From a candidate division KSB1 bacterium (GTDB taxonomy: Bacteria; Zhuqueibacterota; Zhuqueibacteria; JANLFK01; Oleimicrobiaceae): a stretch of 64,000 nt of DNA. Where the stretch lies: assembly GCA_024655945.1 (NCBI GenBank), contig JANLFK010000007.1, positions 62,001-126,000 of the forward strand, written 5' to 3'. Below are positions 6,361 through 15,368 of this stretch, one piece after another (position 1 is the first letter of the stretch; each line of letters starts with the position of its first letter). Both the position numbers and the translations under genes were made by a program. Under the pieces are notes generated by a model that searched no databases, was not told the DNA's origin, and saw nothing but the letters and a program-made list of their open reading frames with translations.

Positions 6361-8712
6361 ATGGGTGTGCCTTCAGAGGGGGGTCTACCCAACATAGAGA
6401 GTTTGCTGCTCGAGGAAGAGGCGCCACGGGTCCAATTCAACCTCGGCCGTCTGCTGCGCGGCATCATCCGCCGCAAGTGGGTCGTCCTGGGGGTGGCGCT
6501 TTTCGCCTTGGCCGTTGCCGGCTATCGGGCCAAGAAGACGGTGCCGGTGTACAGTGCCATGGCCCGCATTTGGGTGCGTGGCTATGAAGGGCGCAACAAG
6601 GAAGCCGCCCTCGACCGCGCGCACGTCTGGGAGCTGGGCACACGCTCTTTCGCCGAGCGGGCCGCGGCCCAGTTTGGGCTTATCGTCGAGCTCCAAGGAG
6701 CCTTCCGCAGTCAGGCCCCGGGGCAGGTTTTTGCCGAGTTCCGCGCCGCGCCGGAGCCGGTCCAGGGTTCCTATGTGCTGGAGTTCGACGAGCAGGGACG
6801 GTATTCCCTGAAGCATGTGGAGGCCCAAGGCAGCCGGGTGATCGACAGTGGGCCAGCCCGCCAGATCCTCGACAGCGCGCGCACGGTGAACGGTTTTACC
6901 TATCGCTTGCAGGCTGAAGTCTATGCCCCGCCCATGAGCATTCCCTTTAGGGTGCGAAGCGTGCAGAGCGCCGCAAGCTTCTTGCAATCCCGCGTCAAGA
7001 CCATCTTCCGCAACCCGCCTGATGTGGTTGCCCTTATCGTGACGGACACCGACCCGGTACGCGCGGCCAACATGGTCAACTACGTGGCGGAAATCTACAT
7101 CGAAGAGGCCAGAAACATGCAGCGGCGCGATGGCCTGCGCACGCTCAGCGTGCTGGAAGGGAGGATGCGCGTTGCAGAAGAGAAATACCGGGCCAGCGCG
7201 GAGGAGCTGCGCAGGTTCAAGCAGCGTTACCCCTTCGTGGAAGCGGCGGGCAATGTCGGCCAGAGTGAGGCCCTTGTTCGCCTGGAGGCCCAGCAGCGTG
7301 CCCTCACCGACCGCAAGAAGGCGTTGCGCATGCTCATCGACGAGCTGGGCACGGACTTTTCGCCAGAGCGGCGTGAGCAGACCGGCCGTTTCGTCATTCA
7401 GGCCTTGGCGCAGACCGAAGGGTTGGCCACCGTTCCCGAAGTGCAGCTTGCCATGCAGCGCCTGGGCCACTTAGAACGGCAGTGGCAGACGACGGTCGTT
7501 GGACGTGGCCTCACCGATGCGCATCCGCAATATCGGGAGTTGAACGATAAGATAATCCGGGAATACCAGACGATTGCTGCCGCCGCGCGCGCCTACCTGA
7601 ACACTCTAAGCGAGCAGGAGCAAGAGGTGGTTCGGGCTCTTGCTCAGTTCCGCTCCCAGAAGGCGGTCGCGCCGGTGATTATGGACCAGTTCGCAGAACT
7701 GCAGCGGCAGGCGGACGCAGACGCCCGCCTGTACAACGAACTGGTGCGCCTTGTAGAAGAAGAACGCATTGCCCAGTCGGTGGAAGCACAGAAGATAGGA
7801 TTCTTGGATCGGGCAACGGTGCCAACAAAGCCCATCTCCATGGGCCGCAAGAAGATTCTGCTCTTGGGCGGCATCCTGGGCCTGCTCTTGGGCTGTTTAG
7901 TTGCCGCCATCCTGGAGCTGGCGGACAAGACGCTTCGTACCCCCGAGGACGTGCGTGCCCACTTGCGGCTGCAGGTCCTGGGCGCGGTGCCGGTGCTGGA
8001 CTTTCGAGACCTCAGTGAGTACGACGACTCACAGCGGGCGCGTTTGGTGGACAGGCTCTTAGTGACGCACGACTATTCGCCCACGCCGATCGGCGAGGCT
8101 TATCGGGCATTGCGTACCAATCTGCTCTTTTCCAAGCAGGCGGGGAAGATCCGCGCCCTTGTCATCACCAGCATCGCGGCCAATGAGGGCAAGTCGTTCA
8201 CCACAGCGAATCTGGCCATCATCATCGCCCAGCAGAAGAGCAATACCCTGCTGGTCGATGGCGACTTGCGGCGAGGGGTGCTGCACAACACGTTTGGCTG
8301 CCCCAAGGAGCCGGGGCTGACCAACTACCTTTCCGGCACGGCCACCTTGTCGGAAATCGTCTCGGAGACGCACATCCCCAACCTTTCGCTGGTGAGTTGT
8401 GGCGCGCTCATCCCCAACCCGTCTGAGCTGCTGGGATCGCTGCAGATGCGGCGCTTCATCGAGGAGGTGCGCCGCCGCTTCGATGTGGTCATCTTCGACA
8501 GCCCGCCGCTGAATGCCGCCACAGACGCCATCGTCCTGGGCACGCAGGTGGATGCCATGCCTATCGTCATCCGGGCCGGCAAGACCAGGAGAGACGTGGC
8601 AAGAGAGCGATTGGAGGCCTTGAAGAACATCCCCGTGAATGTGCTTGGGGTCATCCTCAACGGCGTCGAGTCGTACCGCTCCCACCAGGCCTACAGTTAC
8701 TACCACTACTGA
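6361..8712 (+). CDS. Polysaccharide co-polymerase / BY-type tyrosine kinase (Wzc-like)
   Basis: 783 residues, the fused diderm architecture. A first membrane helix (about 38-56) is followed by a large periplasmic Wzz-type region with coiled coils (about 60-490) and a second helix (ILLLGGILGLLLGCLVAAI, about 498-518). The cytoplasmic kinase domain has Walker A in ANEGKS (Lys611), Walker A' LLVDGDLRR (about 630-638) and Walker B VVIFDSPPL (about 710-718). The C-terminal 13 residues hold five tyrosines (YRSHQAYSYYHY), the autophosphorylation cluster of BY-kinases. It should set chain length and gate export with the OPX protein. No cognate tyrosine phosphatase is present in the window. Confidence 0.93.
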   Translation: MGVPSEGGLPNIESLLLEEEAPRVQFNLGRLLRGIIRRKWVVLGVALFALAVAGYRAKKTVPVYSAMARIWVRGYEGRNKEAALDRAHVWELGTRSFAERAAAQFGLIVELQGAFRSQAPGQVFAEFRAAPEPVQGSYVLEFDEQGRYSLKHVEAQGSRVIDSGPARQILDSARTVNGFTYRLQAEVYAPPMSIPFRVRSVQSAASFLQSRVKTIFRNPPDVVALIVTDTDPVRAANMVNYVAEIYIEEARNMQRRDGLRTLSVLEGRMRVAEEKYRASAEELRRFKQRYPFVEAAGNVGQSEALVRLEAQQRALTDRKKALRMLIDELGTDFSPERREQTGRFVIQALAQTEGLATVPEVQLAMQRLGHLERQWQTTVVGRGLTDAHPQYRELNDKIIREYQTIAAAARAYLNTLSEQEQEVVRALAQFRSQKAVAPVIMDQFAELQRQADADARLYNELVRLVEEERIAQSVEAQKIGFLDRATVPTKPISMGRKKILLLGGILGLLLGCLVAAILELADKTLRTPEDVRAHLRLQVLGAVPVLDFRDLSEYDDSQRARLVDRLLVTHDYSPTPIGEAYRALRTNLLFSKQAGKIRALVITSIAANEGKSFTTANLAIIIAQQKSNTLLVDGDLRRGVLHNTFGCPKEPGLTNYLSGTATLSEIVSETHIPNLSLVSCGALIPNPSELLGSLQMRRFIEEVRRRFDVVIFDSPPLNAATDAIVLGTQVDAMPIVIRAGKTRRDVARERLEALKNIPVNVLGVILNGVESYRSHQAYSYYHY

Positions 8713-8784
8713 CGCGCATGGGACAAGGGAAGGGAAGATCGGTGGCGTGCGCGGGCTTTGCTACACATAAACGAGGGTGAGCTG

Positions 8785-9750
8785 ATGCGCATTCTCTTGA
8801 CCGGAGCGGCCGGTTTCATTGGCTCTCATCTTGGCGAGCGACTGTTGGTTGAGGGCCACAGTATAGTGGGTTTGGACGACTTTAACGACTTCTATGACCC
8901 TAAGGTCAAGCGGGATAACCTCCGTGGCTTGCTGCCGCGAAGCGACTTCCGCCTGGTGGAAGGGGACATTCTCGACTACCCCCTGCTCGAGCAGGTCTTT
9001 GCCGGCGAGCGTTTTGACGCGGTGATCCACTTGGCGGCGCGGGCGGGGGTACGGCCGTCCATCAGGGAGCCGCTCTTGTACCAAGAGGTGAACTGCCGTG
9101 GCACCAACAACCTCTTGGAGATGGCCAAGAGGCATGGGGTGCATAGGTTCATATTTGCCTCTTCCAGCTCGGTCTACGGCGCGAACAGGAAGGTCCCTTT
9201 TGCGGAGGATGATCCCGTTGACCACCCCGTCTCGCCGTATGCGGCAACCAAGAAGGCGGGCGAGTTGCTCTGTTATACCTATCACCACCTCTTTGGCATA
9301 TCGGTGAGCTGCCTGCGTTTCTTCACCGTGTATGGGCCACGACAGCGGCCGGACATGGCCATTCACAAGTTCACCCGGCTCATCGATGCTGGTGCCAAGG
9401 TGCCCATGTTCGGCGACGGGAGCTCGCGGCGGGATTACACCTTCATCACCGACATCATCGACGGGCTGGTGGCTGCGCTCGACCGCTGCCAGGGCTACGC
9501 CATCTACAACCTCGGCGAGTCGCGCACGGTCGAGCTGAGCTATCTCATTTCCCTGATCAGCAGCTGCCTGGGCAGAGAGGCCAAGGTGGAGCGCCTGCCG
9601 GAGCAGCCGGGCGACGTGCCGATTACCTATGCCGACATCAGCCGGGCGCGCAAGGAACTGGACTATGCGCCCAAGGTGCCCATCGAAGAGGGGATCGAGC
9701 GCTTTGTGCAGTGGTATCGGGCCCAACAGGAGACGGCAAACCGCACCTGA
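8785..9750 (+). CDS. UDP-glucuronate 4-epimerase-like SDR
   Basis: A 321-residue NAD-dependent short-chain dehydrogenase/reductase. The N-terminal Rossmann motif is TGAAGFIGSH, the catalytic triad is the serine of ASSSSVYG with YAATK, and substrate-loop features FFTVYGPRQRPDMA and DGSSRRDYTFI resemble UDP-glucuronate 4-epimerases. With the UDP-glucose dehydrogenase two genes downstream it would turn UDP-GlcA into UDP-GalA. ATG 8785 has GAGGGTGAG just upstream; an upstream in-frame TTG (8758) has no such signal. A C4-epimerase acting on another UDP-sugar is the main alternative. Confidence 0.8.
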   Translation: MRILLTGAAGFIGSHLGERLLVEGHSIVGLDDFNDFYDPKVKRDNLRGLLPRSDFRLVEGDILDYPLLEQVFAGERFDAVIHLAARAGVRPSIREPLLYQEVNCRGTNNLLEMAKRHGVHRFIFASSSSVYGANRKVPFAEDDPVDHPVSPYAATKKAGELLCYTYHHLFGISVSCLRFFTVYGPRQRPDMAIHKFTRLIDAGAKVPMFGDGSSRRDYTFITDIIDGLVAALDRCQGYAIYNLGESRTVELSYLISLISSCLGREAKVERLPEQPGDVPITYADISRARKELDYAPKVPIEEGIERFVQWYRAQQETANRT

Positions 9751-9755
9751 GGCGG

Positions 9756-11213
9756 ATGGTAGAGGAAAAGGAAATATTCCTGCGGAGCGTGGCGAGGGTG
9801 CTGGACCTGCTGGTGGTCCTCCTCTCTTTTGCCCTCGCTTACTTTTTTGACGAATTCCTGCGGCAGCTGATCGCCCTGTCGGTCAAGGCGTACAGTCGTG
9901 GGCCTACGTTGGGCGGCTTGGTGGTCTTTACCCGCAACAACTCGTGGATGCCACTCATCCTTCCTCCGCTGTGGGTCATCCTCTTAGGCTGGTTGGGGCT
10001 GTACAGCGAGTTCCGGTTGAAAACATTCGGGCAGTTGGCCTCCACCATCATCCGGGCTAGCCTGCTGGCCGGCATCGCGGCCGGAAGCGTCGTGTTCGCC
10101 CTGCAGGCTCAACTGACCAGCCGTTTCTTCATTGCCGTGTTCACCGTCACCGCCACGCTCCTCCTGCTGGTGGAGAAGAGGCTCTTCCTCGCCTTCCTGG
10201 ACTACATCCACATGCGCGGTTACAATCAGGTGAACCTTCTGATTGTGGGCACCGGCAAGAGGGCGCGGGAATTCATCCGCGCGGTGAAGAGCCATGCCAA
10301 CTGGGGGTTGCGCATCGTAGGCCTCATCGACGACGAGCACGGTATGTACGGCAAGGAGGTGGAGGGTTACCGCGTGCTGGGTCGCATCCAGGACATCCCC
10401 TTCATCATCCATCGCAAGGTGATCGACCGCGTCATCTTTGTCGTGCCCAGGCTGTGGCTCCACCGCATCGATGAGGCGATCCTGGCGTGCGAGAAGGAGG
10501 GGATCGCCACCGCCATTAGCCTTGACCTCTACGACCTGCAGATCGCGCGCACCCGCCAAACCGACTTTAGCGGCTTCCCCCTGTTGGAATTCGAGACCTT
10601 CAGGGCAAAGCAGTGGGAGCTGTTCGTCAAGCGCACCATGGACATTTTCCTGTCCATCTTCTTCATCATCCTTTTTGCCCCGCTCATGGCCCTCACTGCG
10701 TTGGCCATCAAGTTGACCTCCAAGGGGCCAGTCCTTTTCAAACAGACCCGCTGTGGGTTGAACGGCCGCAAGTTCACCCTCTACAAATTCCGCACGATGA
10801 TCGTCGGGGCGGAAATGAAGCGGCGCGAGTTGGAGAGGATGAATGAAATGGACGGGCCGGTGTTCAAGATCAAGAAGGACCCGCGGGTCACCCCGGTGGG
10901 ACGCATCTTGCGCAAGACCAGCATCGACGAGCTGCCGCAGTTCTTCAATGTGCTCAAAGGCGATATGAGCATCGTGGGGCCGCGGCCGCCACTGCCGGTG
11001 GAGGTCGAGATGTACCAGGTCTGGCAACGCCGCCGCCTGTCGCTCAAACCGGGCATCACCTGCATTTGGCAGGTGAGCGGGCGCAACAAGATCTCCTTCG
11101 AGCGCTGGATGGAAATGGACATGGAGTACATCGACAACTGGACCCTGTGGTTGGACGTCAAGATTCTGCTCAAGACTATTTTCGTGGTACTATTTGGCTA
11201 CGGGGCAGCGTGA
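9756..11213 (+). CDS. Initiating phosphoglycosyltransferase (WbaP/WcaJ type)
   Basis: A 485-residue polyprenyl glycosylphosphotransferase that transfers sugar-1-phosphate to undecaprenyl phosphate, the first step of repeat-unit synthesis. N-terminal membrane helices (about residues 10-130) are followed by a nucleotide-binding CoA_binding_3-type domain (LLIVGTGKRAREFI). The catalytic domain begins near residue 291 (KRTMDIFLSIFFIILF), with KFRTMIVGA, RKTSIDELPQ, the GDMSIVGPRP signature and KPGITCIWQVSGRN. I take ATG 9756, with GAGG upstream, rather than GTG 9711, which would overlap the epimerase by 40 nt. The first sugar (Glc, Gal or another) cannot be read from the sequence. Confidence 0.93.
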   Translation: MVEEKEIFLRSVARVLDLLVVLLSFALAYFFDEFLRQLIALSVKAYSRGPTLGGLVVFTRNNSWMPLILPPLWVILLGWLGLYSEFRLKTFGQLASTIIRASLLAGIAAGSVVFALQAQLTSRFFIAVFTVTATLLLLVEKRLFLAFLDYIHMRGYNQVNLLIVGTGKRAREFIRAVKSHANWGLRIVGLIDDEHGMYGKEVEGYRVLGRIQDIPFIIHRKVIDRVIFVVPRLWLHRIDEAILACEKEGIATAISLDLYDLQIARTRQTDFSGFPLLEFETFRAKQWELFVKRTMDIFLSIFFIILFAPLMALTALAIKLTSKGPVLFKQTRCGLNGRKFTLYKFRTMIVGAEMKRRELERMNEMDGPVFKIKKDPRVTPVGRILRKTSIDELPQFFNVLKGDMSIVGPRPPLPVEVEMYQVWQRRRLSLKPGITCIWQVSGRNKISFERWMEMDMEYIDNWTLWLDVKILLKTIFVVLFGYGAA

Positions 11214-11257
11214 ACGGCGGTGGTTAGGAAGGAACTGTCACCGGAAGGAGGGCGTGC

Positions 11258-12556
11258 ATGAACATCTGTGTAGTGGGAACCGGCTATGTGGGTTTGGTGA
11301 CCGGCACGTGCCTGGCCGAGCTGGGCAACGACGTGGTCTGCGTGGACAAAGACCAGGCGAAGATCGAGAAGTTAAAGAAGGGCATCATCCCCATCTACGA
11401 GCCTGGGTTGGAGGACTTGGTGGCGAAGAACGTGCGCGAAGGTCGTCTCCACTTTGACACGGACCTGAAGCCCGCCACCGAGCGCTCGCTGGTCATCTTC
11501 ATCGCCGTGGGCACTCCGCCCAAAGAGGACGGCTCTGCTGACCTGCAGCACGTGGGCGAGGTGGCCAAGGAGATTGCCAAGTACATGACCGACTACAAGG
11601 TCATTGTCAACAAGAGCACCGTGCCCGTCGGGGCGGGCAAGTGGGTGAAAGAGATCATCGAGAAGCACCAGACCCACAAGGTAAAGTTCAGCGTCGTCTC
11701 CAATCCGGAGTTTCTGCGCGAGGGCTCGGCCATCGACGACTTTATGCGGCCGGATAGAGTAGTGATCGGCGGCGAGGACAGCGAGGCTATCGCCATCATG
11801 AAGGACCTCTACTCTCCGCTCTACCTGATCGAGACGCCCTTTGTCATCACCAACCTGGCCAGTGCCGAGCTCATCAAATATGCATCCAACGCCTTCTTAG
11901 CTACCAAGATCTCGTTCATCAACGAGATTGCACTGGTCTGCGAGCGCGTGGGTGCTGATGTCCACCACGTGGCCAAGGGCATGGGCCTGGACAACCGCAT
12001 TGGCCGCAAGTTTCTGCACCCTGGACCCGGTTTCGGTGGCTCCTGCTTCCCCAAGGACACGCGCGCTCTGGTCCAGGTGGCCGAGCAGGTGGGCTGCCAC
12101 TTGCGTATCGTCAAGGCCACCATCGAGGTCAACGACCGGCAGCGGCAGCTCATGATCGACAAGATCAAGGCCGCCGTGGGCGACCTCAAGGGCAAGGTAA
12201 TCGGGGTGCTCGGCCTCTCCTTCAAGCCCAATACGGACGACATGCGCGAGGCTCCTTCCATCACCATCATCAACGCTCTGCTCAAGGAGGGGGCAACCGT
12301 CAAGGCGTACGACCCGGCAGCTATGGAAGAGGCGAAGAAGATACTCAAAGATGTCCACTACTGCAAAGAGACCTACGAGGTACCCAAGGACGCCGATGCC
12401 TTAGTGTTTATGACCGAGTGGAACCAATTCCGGAGCTTGGACCTTGATCGGCTGAAGAAGCTATTGCGCCAGCCAGTGATTATTGACCTGCGGAACATCT
12501 ACGAACCGGACAAGATGCGCGAGAAAGGGTTTGCCTATTTCGCGGTTGGACGGTGA
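11258..12556 (+). CDS. ugd: UDP-glucose 6-dehydrogenase
   Basis: A 432-residue enzyme oxidising UDP-glucose to UDP-glucuronate with two NAD+. The N-terminal dinucleotide motif is VVGTGYVGLVTG, the central segment has NPEFLREGSA, and the catalytic cysteine is Cys263 in GGSCFPKDT; the C-terminal domain begins near VIGVLGLSFKPNTDD. Full length for the family. A strong AAGGAGGG site precedes ATG 11258. It supplies acidic sugar donor to the locus and partners the UDP-GlcA epimerase at 8785. The final substrate could also be a UDP-HexNAc, but the sequence fits the Ugd branch best. Confidence 0.93.
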   Translation: MNICVVGTGYVGLVTGTCLAELGNDVVCVDKDQAKIEKLKKGIIPIYEPGLEDLVAKNVREGRLHFDTDLKPATERSLVIFIAVGTPPKEDGSADLQHVGEVAKEIAKYMTDYKVIVNKSTVPVGAGKWVKEIIEKHQTHKVKFSVVSNPEFLREGSAIDDFMRPDRVVIGGEDSEAIAIMKDLYSPLYLIETPFVITNLASAELIKYASNAFLATKISFINEIALVCERVGADVHHVAKGMGLDNRIGRKFLHPGPGFGGSCFPKDTRALVQVAEQVGCHLRIVKATIEVNDRQRQLMIDKIKAAVGDLKGKVIGVLGLSFKPNTDDMREAPSITIINALLKEGATVKAYDPAAMEEAKKILKDVHYCKETYEVPKDADALVFMTEWNQFRSLDLDRLKKLLRQPVIIDLRNIYEPDKMREKGFAYFAVGR

Positions 12557-12587
12557 TCGAGCAAGTGGCAGGTCGAAGCACGATGCG

Positions 12588-12620
12588 GGCACGGGGCGTG
12601 TGGGTAGTCCCGTGCTCTTT
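12588..12620 (+). terminator. Possible weak terminator/attenuator between ugd and asnB1
   Basis: GGCACGGG (12588-12595) can pair with CCCGTGCT (12609-12616) across a 13-nt loop, followed by CTTT. The T-tract is poor, so partial termination or an attenuator is more likely than a full stop. The rest of the 107-bp gap shows a strong ribosome site and no clear promoter. Confidence 0.35.
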
Positions 12621-12663
12621 GCATGGCCGGAGGCCGGGCTGCGGGGAGAGGTGAGGGCTGCGG

Positions 12664-14562
12664 ATGTGCGGGATATGCGGCATCTACCACGTTGATCAGG
12701 AGAAGGCGGTGGACCAGCTGACCCTGCGGCGCATGACGGAGGTGATCGTGCATCGCGGGCCGGATGACGACGGCTTCTACCTGGACAACGGCGTGGGCCT
12801 GGGGATGCGCCGGCTGAGCATCATCGACCTGGTGACCGGCAAGCAGCCGATCAGCAACGAAGATGGCAGCGTCTGGATCGTGTTCAACGGCGAAATCTAC
12901 AATCACCTCCCCCTGCGCAGGGAGTTAGAGAGCAAAGGCCATCGCTTCCGGACGCGCGCCGACACCGAGGCCATCGTCCACGCCTACGAGGAGTATGGTG
13001 AGCGCTGCCCCGAACACCTCAACGGCATGTTTGCCTTTGCTATCTACGACCGCCGCAAGCGACGGCTGTTGCTGGCACGCGACCGCTTGGGCATAAAGCC
13101 GCTCTACTACACCTTCGACGGACGACGGCTGGTCTTTGGCTCTGAGCTCAAGTCGCTGCTGCAAGCGCCCGACGTGCCCAGGCAGTTGGATTGCAAAGCC
13201 CTGGACGCCTATCTCACCTTCGAATACATCCCCGCACCGCTTTCCATCTTCCGCGGGGTGGCCAAGTTGCCGCAGGCACACACCCTCTTGCTGGAGGATG
13301 GTCGCCTGCGCCTTCGCCAATATTGGGATGTGGCCTTTGGCGTTGGTGAGGGGGAGGACAGGTCAGAGCAGGAGTGGGGCGAAGAGCTGGTCGACTTGTT
13401 GGCCGACGCGGTGAAGATCCGGCTGATGAGCGATGTGCCGCTGGGGGCCTTTCTCAGCGGTGGACTGGACTCCAGCTCGGTGGTGGCGATGATGAGCCGG
13501 GCCATGAGCCAGCCGGTGAAGACCTTCTCCATCGGCTTCACCGAGTCGACCTACAATGAGCTGGATTATGCACGCACCGTGGCGCAGGTCTTTGCTACCG
13601 AGCACCACGAGGAAATCCTCACGCCGGATGCCGTGGCGTTGACCGAGACGCTGGTCACCCACCTGGATGAGCCCTTAGGCGACTTTTCCATCTTCCCGAC
13701 CTACATGGTGTCGAAGATGACGCGGCAATACGTCACGGTTGCCCTGTCCGGCGACGGTGGCGACGAGTTGCTGGCCGGCTACGACACCTACATTGCCGAC
13801 CGCCTGGCCCGCTCCTACGCGCGGCTGCCGCAGTTCCTGCGCCGCAGCCTGATCGAGCCGTTGGCTTCCCGTATGCGCCCCACCGAGAAGAAAAAAGGCC
13901 TGATCAACCGCACGGTCCGCTTCGTGCAAGGGATGGCCCTGCCTGCCCACCTGCAACACGTGCGGTGGATGATTTTTCTTTCCCAGGCACAGAAGGAAGC
14001 GCTCTACGCGCCTGCGCTGCGTGAAGCTCTGGCCGGGACAACTCCCTACGACTTTATCGAGCAATACTTCGACCGGGTGCGCAGTGCCGACCCCCTGAGC
14101 CAGCAGCAATACGTGGACATCAAGACCTATTTGGCGGACGACATACTGGTCAAAGTAGACCGGATGAGCATGGCTGTCTCTTTGGAGGCAAGGGTGCCAT
14201 TTCTTGACTACCGGCTCGTGGAGTTGGTGGGCCGCATGCCGAGCGCACTTCGCCTGCGCAGGGGTCAGACCAAGTACATTCTCAAGCGGGCAATGCGGGG
14301 TATCTTGCCGGAAAAGATCCTCACGCGGGGCAAAGAGGGATTTAGCATCCCCATCAAGAACTGGCTGCGCCTCGAGTTGCGCCCCATGATGTTAGAGCTG
14401 CTGTCGCCAGAGCGCTTGCGCCGCCAGGGGTACGTCAATCCGGGCTACGTTGCGTCGCTGATCGAGGAACATCTCGCAGGCCGCGCCAATCACAGCCACC
14501 AGCTGTGGGCTTTGATGGTCTTTCAGAAGTGGCATGACCTCTACATGCGGAGGGAGGGATGA
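12664..14562 (+). CDS. Asparagine synthase-like glutamine amidotransferase (first copy)
   Basis: 632 residues, AsnB family. The N-terminal class II glutaminase has Cys2 as nucleophile (MCGICGIYH) plus RLSIIDL and NGEIYN. The C-terminal synthetase has the PP-loop LSGGLDSSS near residue 265 and SGDGGDELLAGY. Inside glycan loci such enzymes generally amidate the carboxylate of a uronic acid rather than make free asparagine, which fits the acidic sugar genes just upstream. A second, divergent copy lies at 35864. The stop overlaps the next start by 4 bp, implying coupled translation with the methyltransferase. The substrate assignment is inference from context. Confidence 0.88.
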   Translation: MCGICGIYHVDQEKAVDQLTLRRMTEVIVHRGPDDDGFYLDNGVGLGMRRLSIIDLVTGKQPISNEDGSVWIVFNGEIYNHLPLRRELESKGHRFRTRADTEAIVHAYEEYGERCPEHLNGMFAFAIYDRRKRRLLLARDRLGIKPLYYTFDGRRLVFGSELKSLLQAPDVPRQLDCKALDAYLTFEYIPAPLSIFRGVAKLPQAHTLLLEDGRLRLRQYWDVAFGVGEGEDRSEQEWGEELVDLLADAVKIRLMSDVPLGAFLSGGLDSSSVVAMMSRAMSQPVKTFSIGFTESTYNELDYARTVAQVFATEHHEEILTPDAVALTETLVTHLDEPLGDFSIFPTYMVSKMTRQYVTVALSGDGGDELLAGYDTYIADRLARSYARLPQFLRRSLIEPLASRMRPTEKKKGLINRTVRFVQGMALPAHLQHVRWMIFLSQAQKEALYAPALREALAGTTPYDFIEQYFDRVRSADPLSQQQYVDIKTYLADDILVKVDRMSMAVSLEARVPFLDYRLVELVGRMPSALRLRRGQTKYILKRAMRGILPEKILTRGKEGFSIPIKNWLRLELRPMMLELLSPERLRRQGYVNPGYVASLIEEHLAGRANHSHQLWALMVFQKWHDLYMRREG

Positions 14563-15335
14563 CGCTGACCGCCTCAGCCAGACTTCTCGAAGAGATTCGC
14601 CGCTATTGGAACAGTCACATCCACGACTTAGAGATCGCCCACCACGAAGTGGGCACCCTCGGCTTCTTTGATGACCTGGACGAATATCGCTTCGACAAGC
14701 TGCGCTACCTGCCACGGCTCGTGGACTTTGCTGGGTTTGCGGGCAAGAGCCTTTTGGAAGTGGGCTGTGGTGTGGGCATCGACCTTGTGCGCTTTGCCAA
14801 GGGGGGAGCCATCGTCACCGGGATTGACCTCGCCGAGCAGTCCATCGCGCTGACCAGACAGAACTTTGCCCTCCGGGGCCTTTCCGGCACGTTCCTCGTC
14901 ATGAACGGCGAGGAGATGGAATTTCCGGACAATAGCTTCGACGTCGTCTATGCCCACGGCGTGCTGCAGTACACCGCAGACCCCGCCAAGATGATTGGCG
15001 AGATCCACCGGGTGCTCAAGCCGGGAGGGGAAGCCATCATGATGGTCTACAATCGCCATTCCTGGCTGCGGCTGTTGTCCAAGGTCATGCATGTGGGGCT
15101 GGAGCACGAGGATGCTCCGGTGTTGCGCGTCTTTTCCGGAGGAGAGTTTCGCAAGTTGCTCGGCAGTTTTCGCGAGGTGCGTCTGGTGTGTGAGCGATTT
15201 CCGGTCAAGACCAGGCTTCACGGCGGTCTCAAGGGGGTGCTGTACAATGGGCTCTTTGTGCCCGCGTTTTCGCTCATTCCCAAGCCGTTGATACGCTGGT
15301 CGGGTTGGCACATCATGGCTTTCGCCCGCAAATGA
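14559..15335 (+). CDS. Class I SAM-dependent methyltransferase
   Basis: 258 residues with a Methyltransf_11-type fold. Motif I is LLEVGCGVGIDLVRFAKG (near residues 65-82), the acidic motif II residue lies in TGIDLAEQS, and the post-motif helix is EIHRVLKPGGEAIMMVYN. The MVYNRHSW segment resembles the FLYNKWSF segment of the zinc-ribbon methyltransferase at 37850, so the two may be related sugar or lipid-linked-glycan methyltransferases. It is translationally coupled to the upstream amidotransferase. The acceptor is unknown. Confidence 0.82.
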   Translation: MTLTASARLLEEIRRYWNSHIHDLEIAHHEVGTLGFFDDLDEYRFDKLRYLPRLVDFAGFAGKSLLEVGCGVGIDLVRFAKGGAIVTGIDLAEQSIALTRQNFALRGLSGTFLVMNGEEMEFPDNSFDVVYAHGVLQYTADPAKMIGEIHRVLKPGGEAIMMVYNRHSWLRLLSKVMHVGLEHEDAPVLRVFSGGEFRKLLGSFREVRLVCERFPVKTRLHGGLKGVLYNGLFVPAFSLIPKPLIRWSGWHIMAFARK

Positions 15336-15368
15336 CGGCCGAAGGCAGGAGTGGTGCTGAAGGCGACG

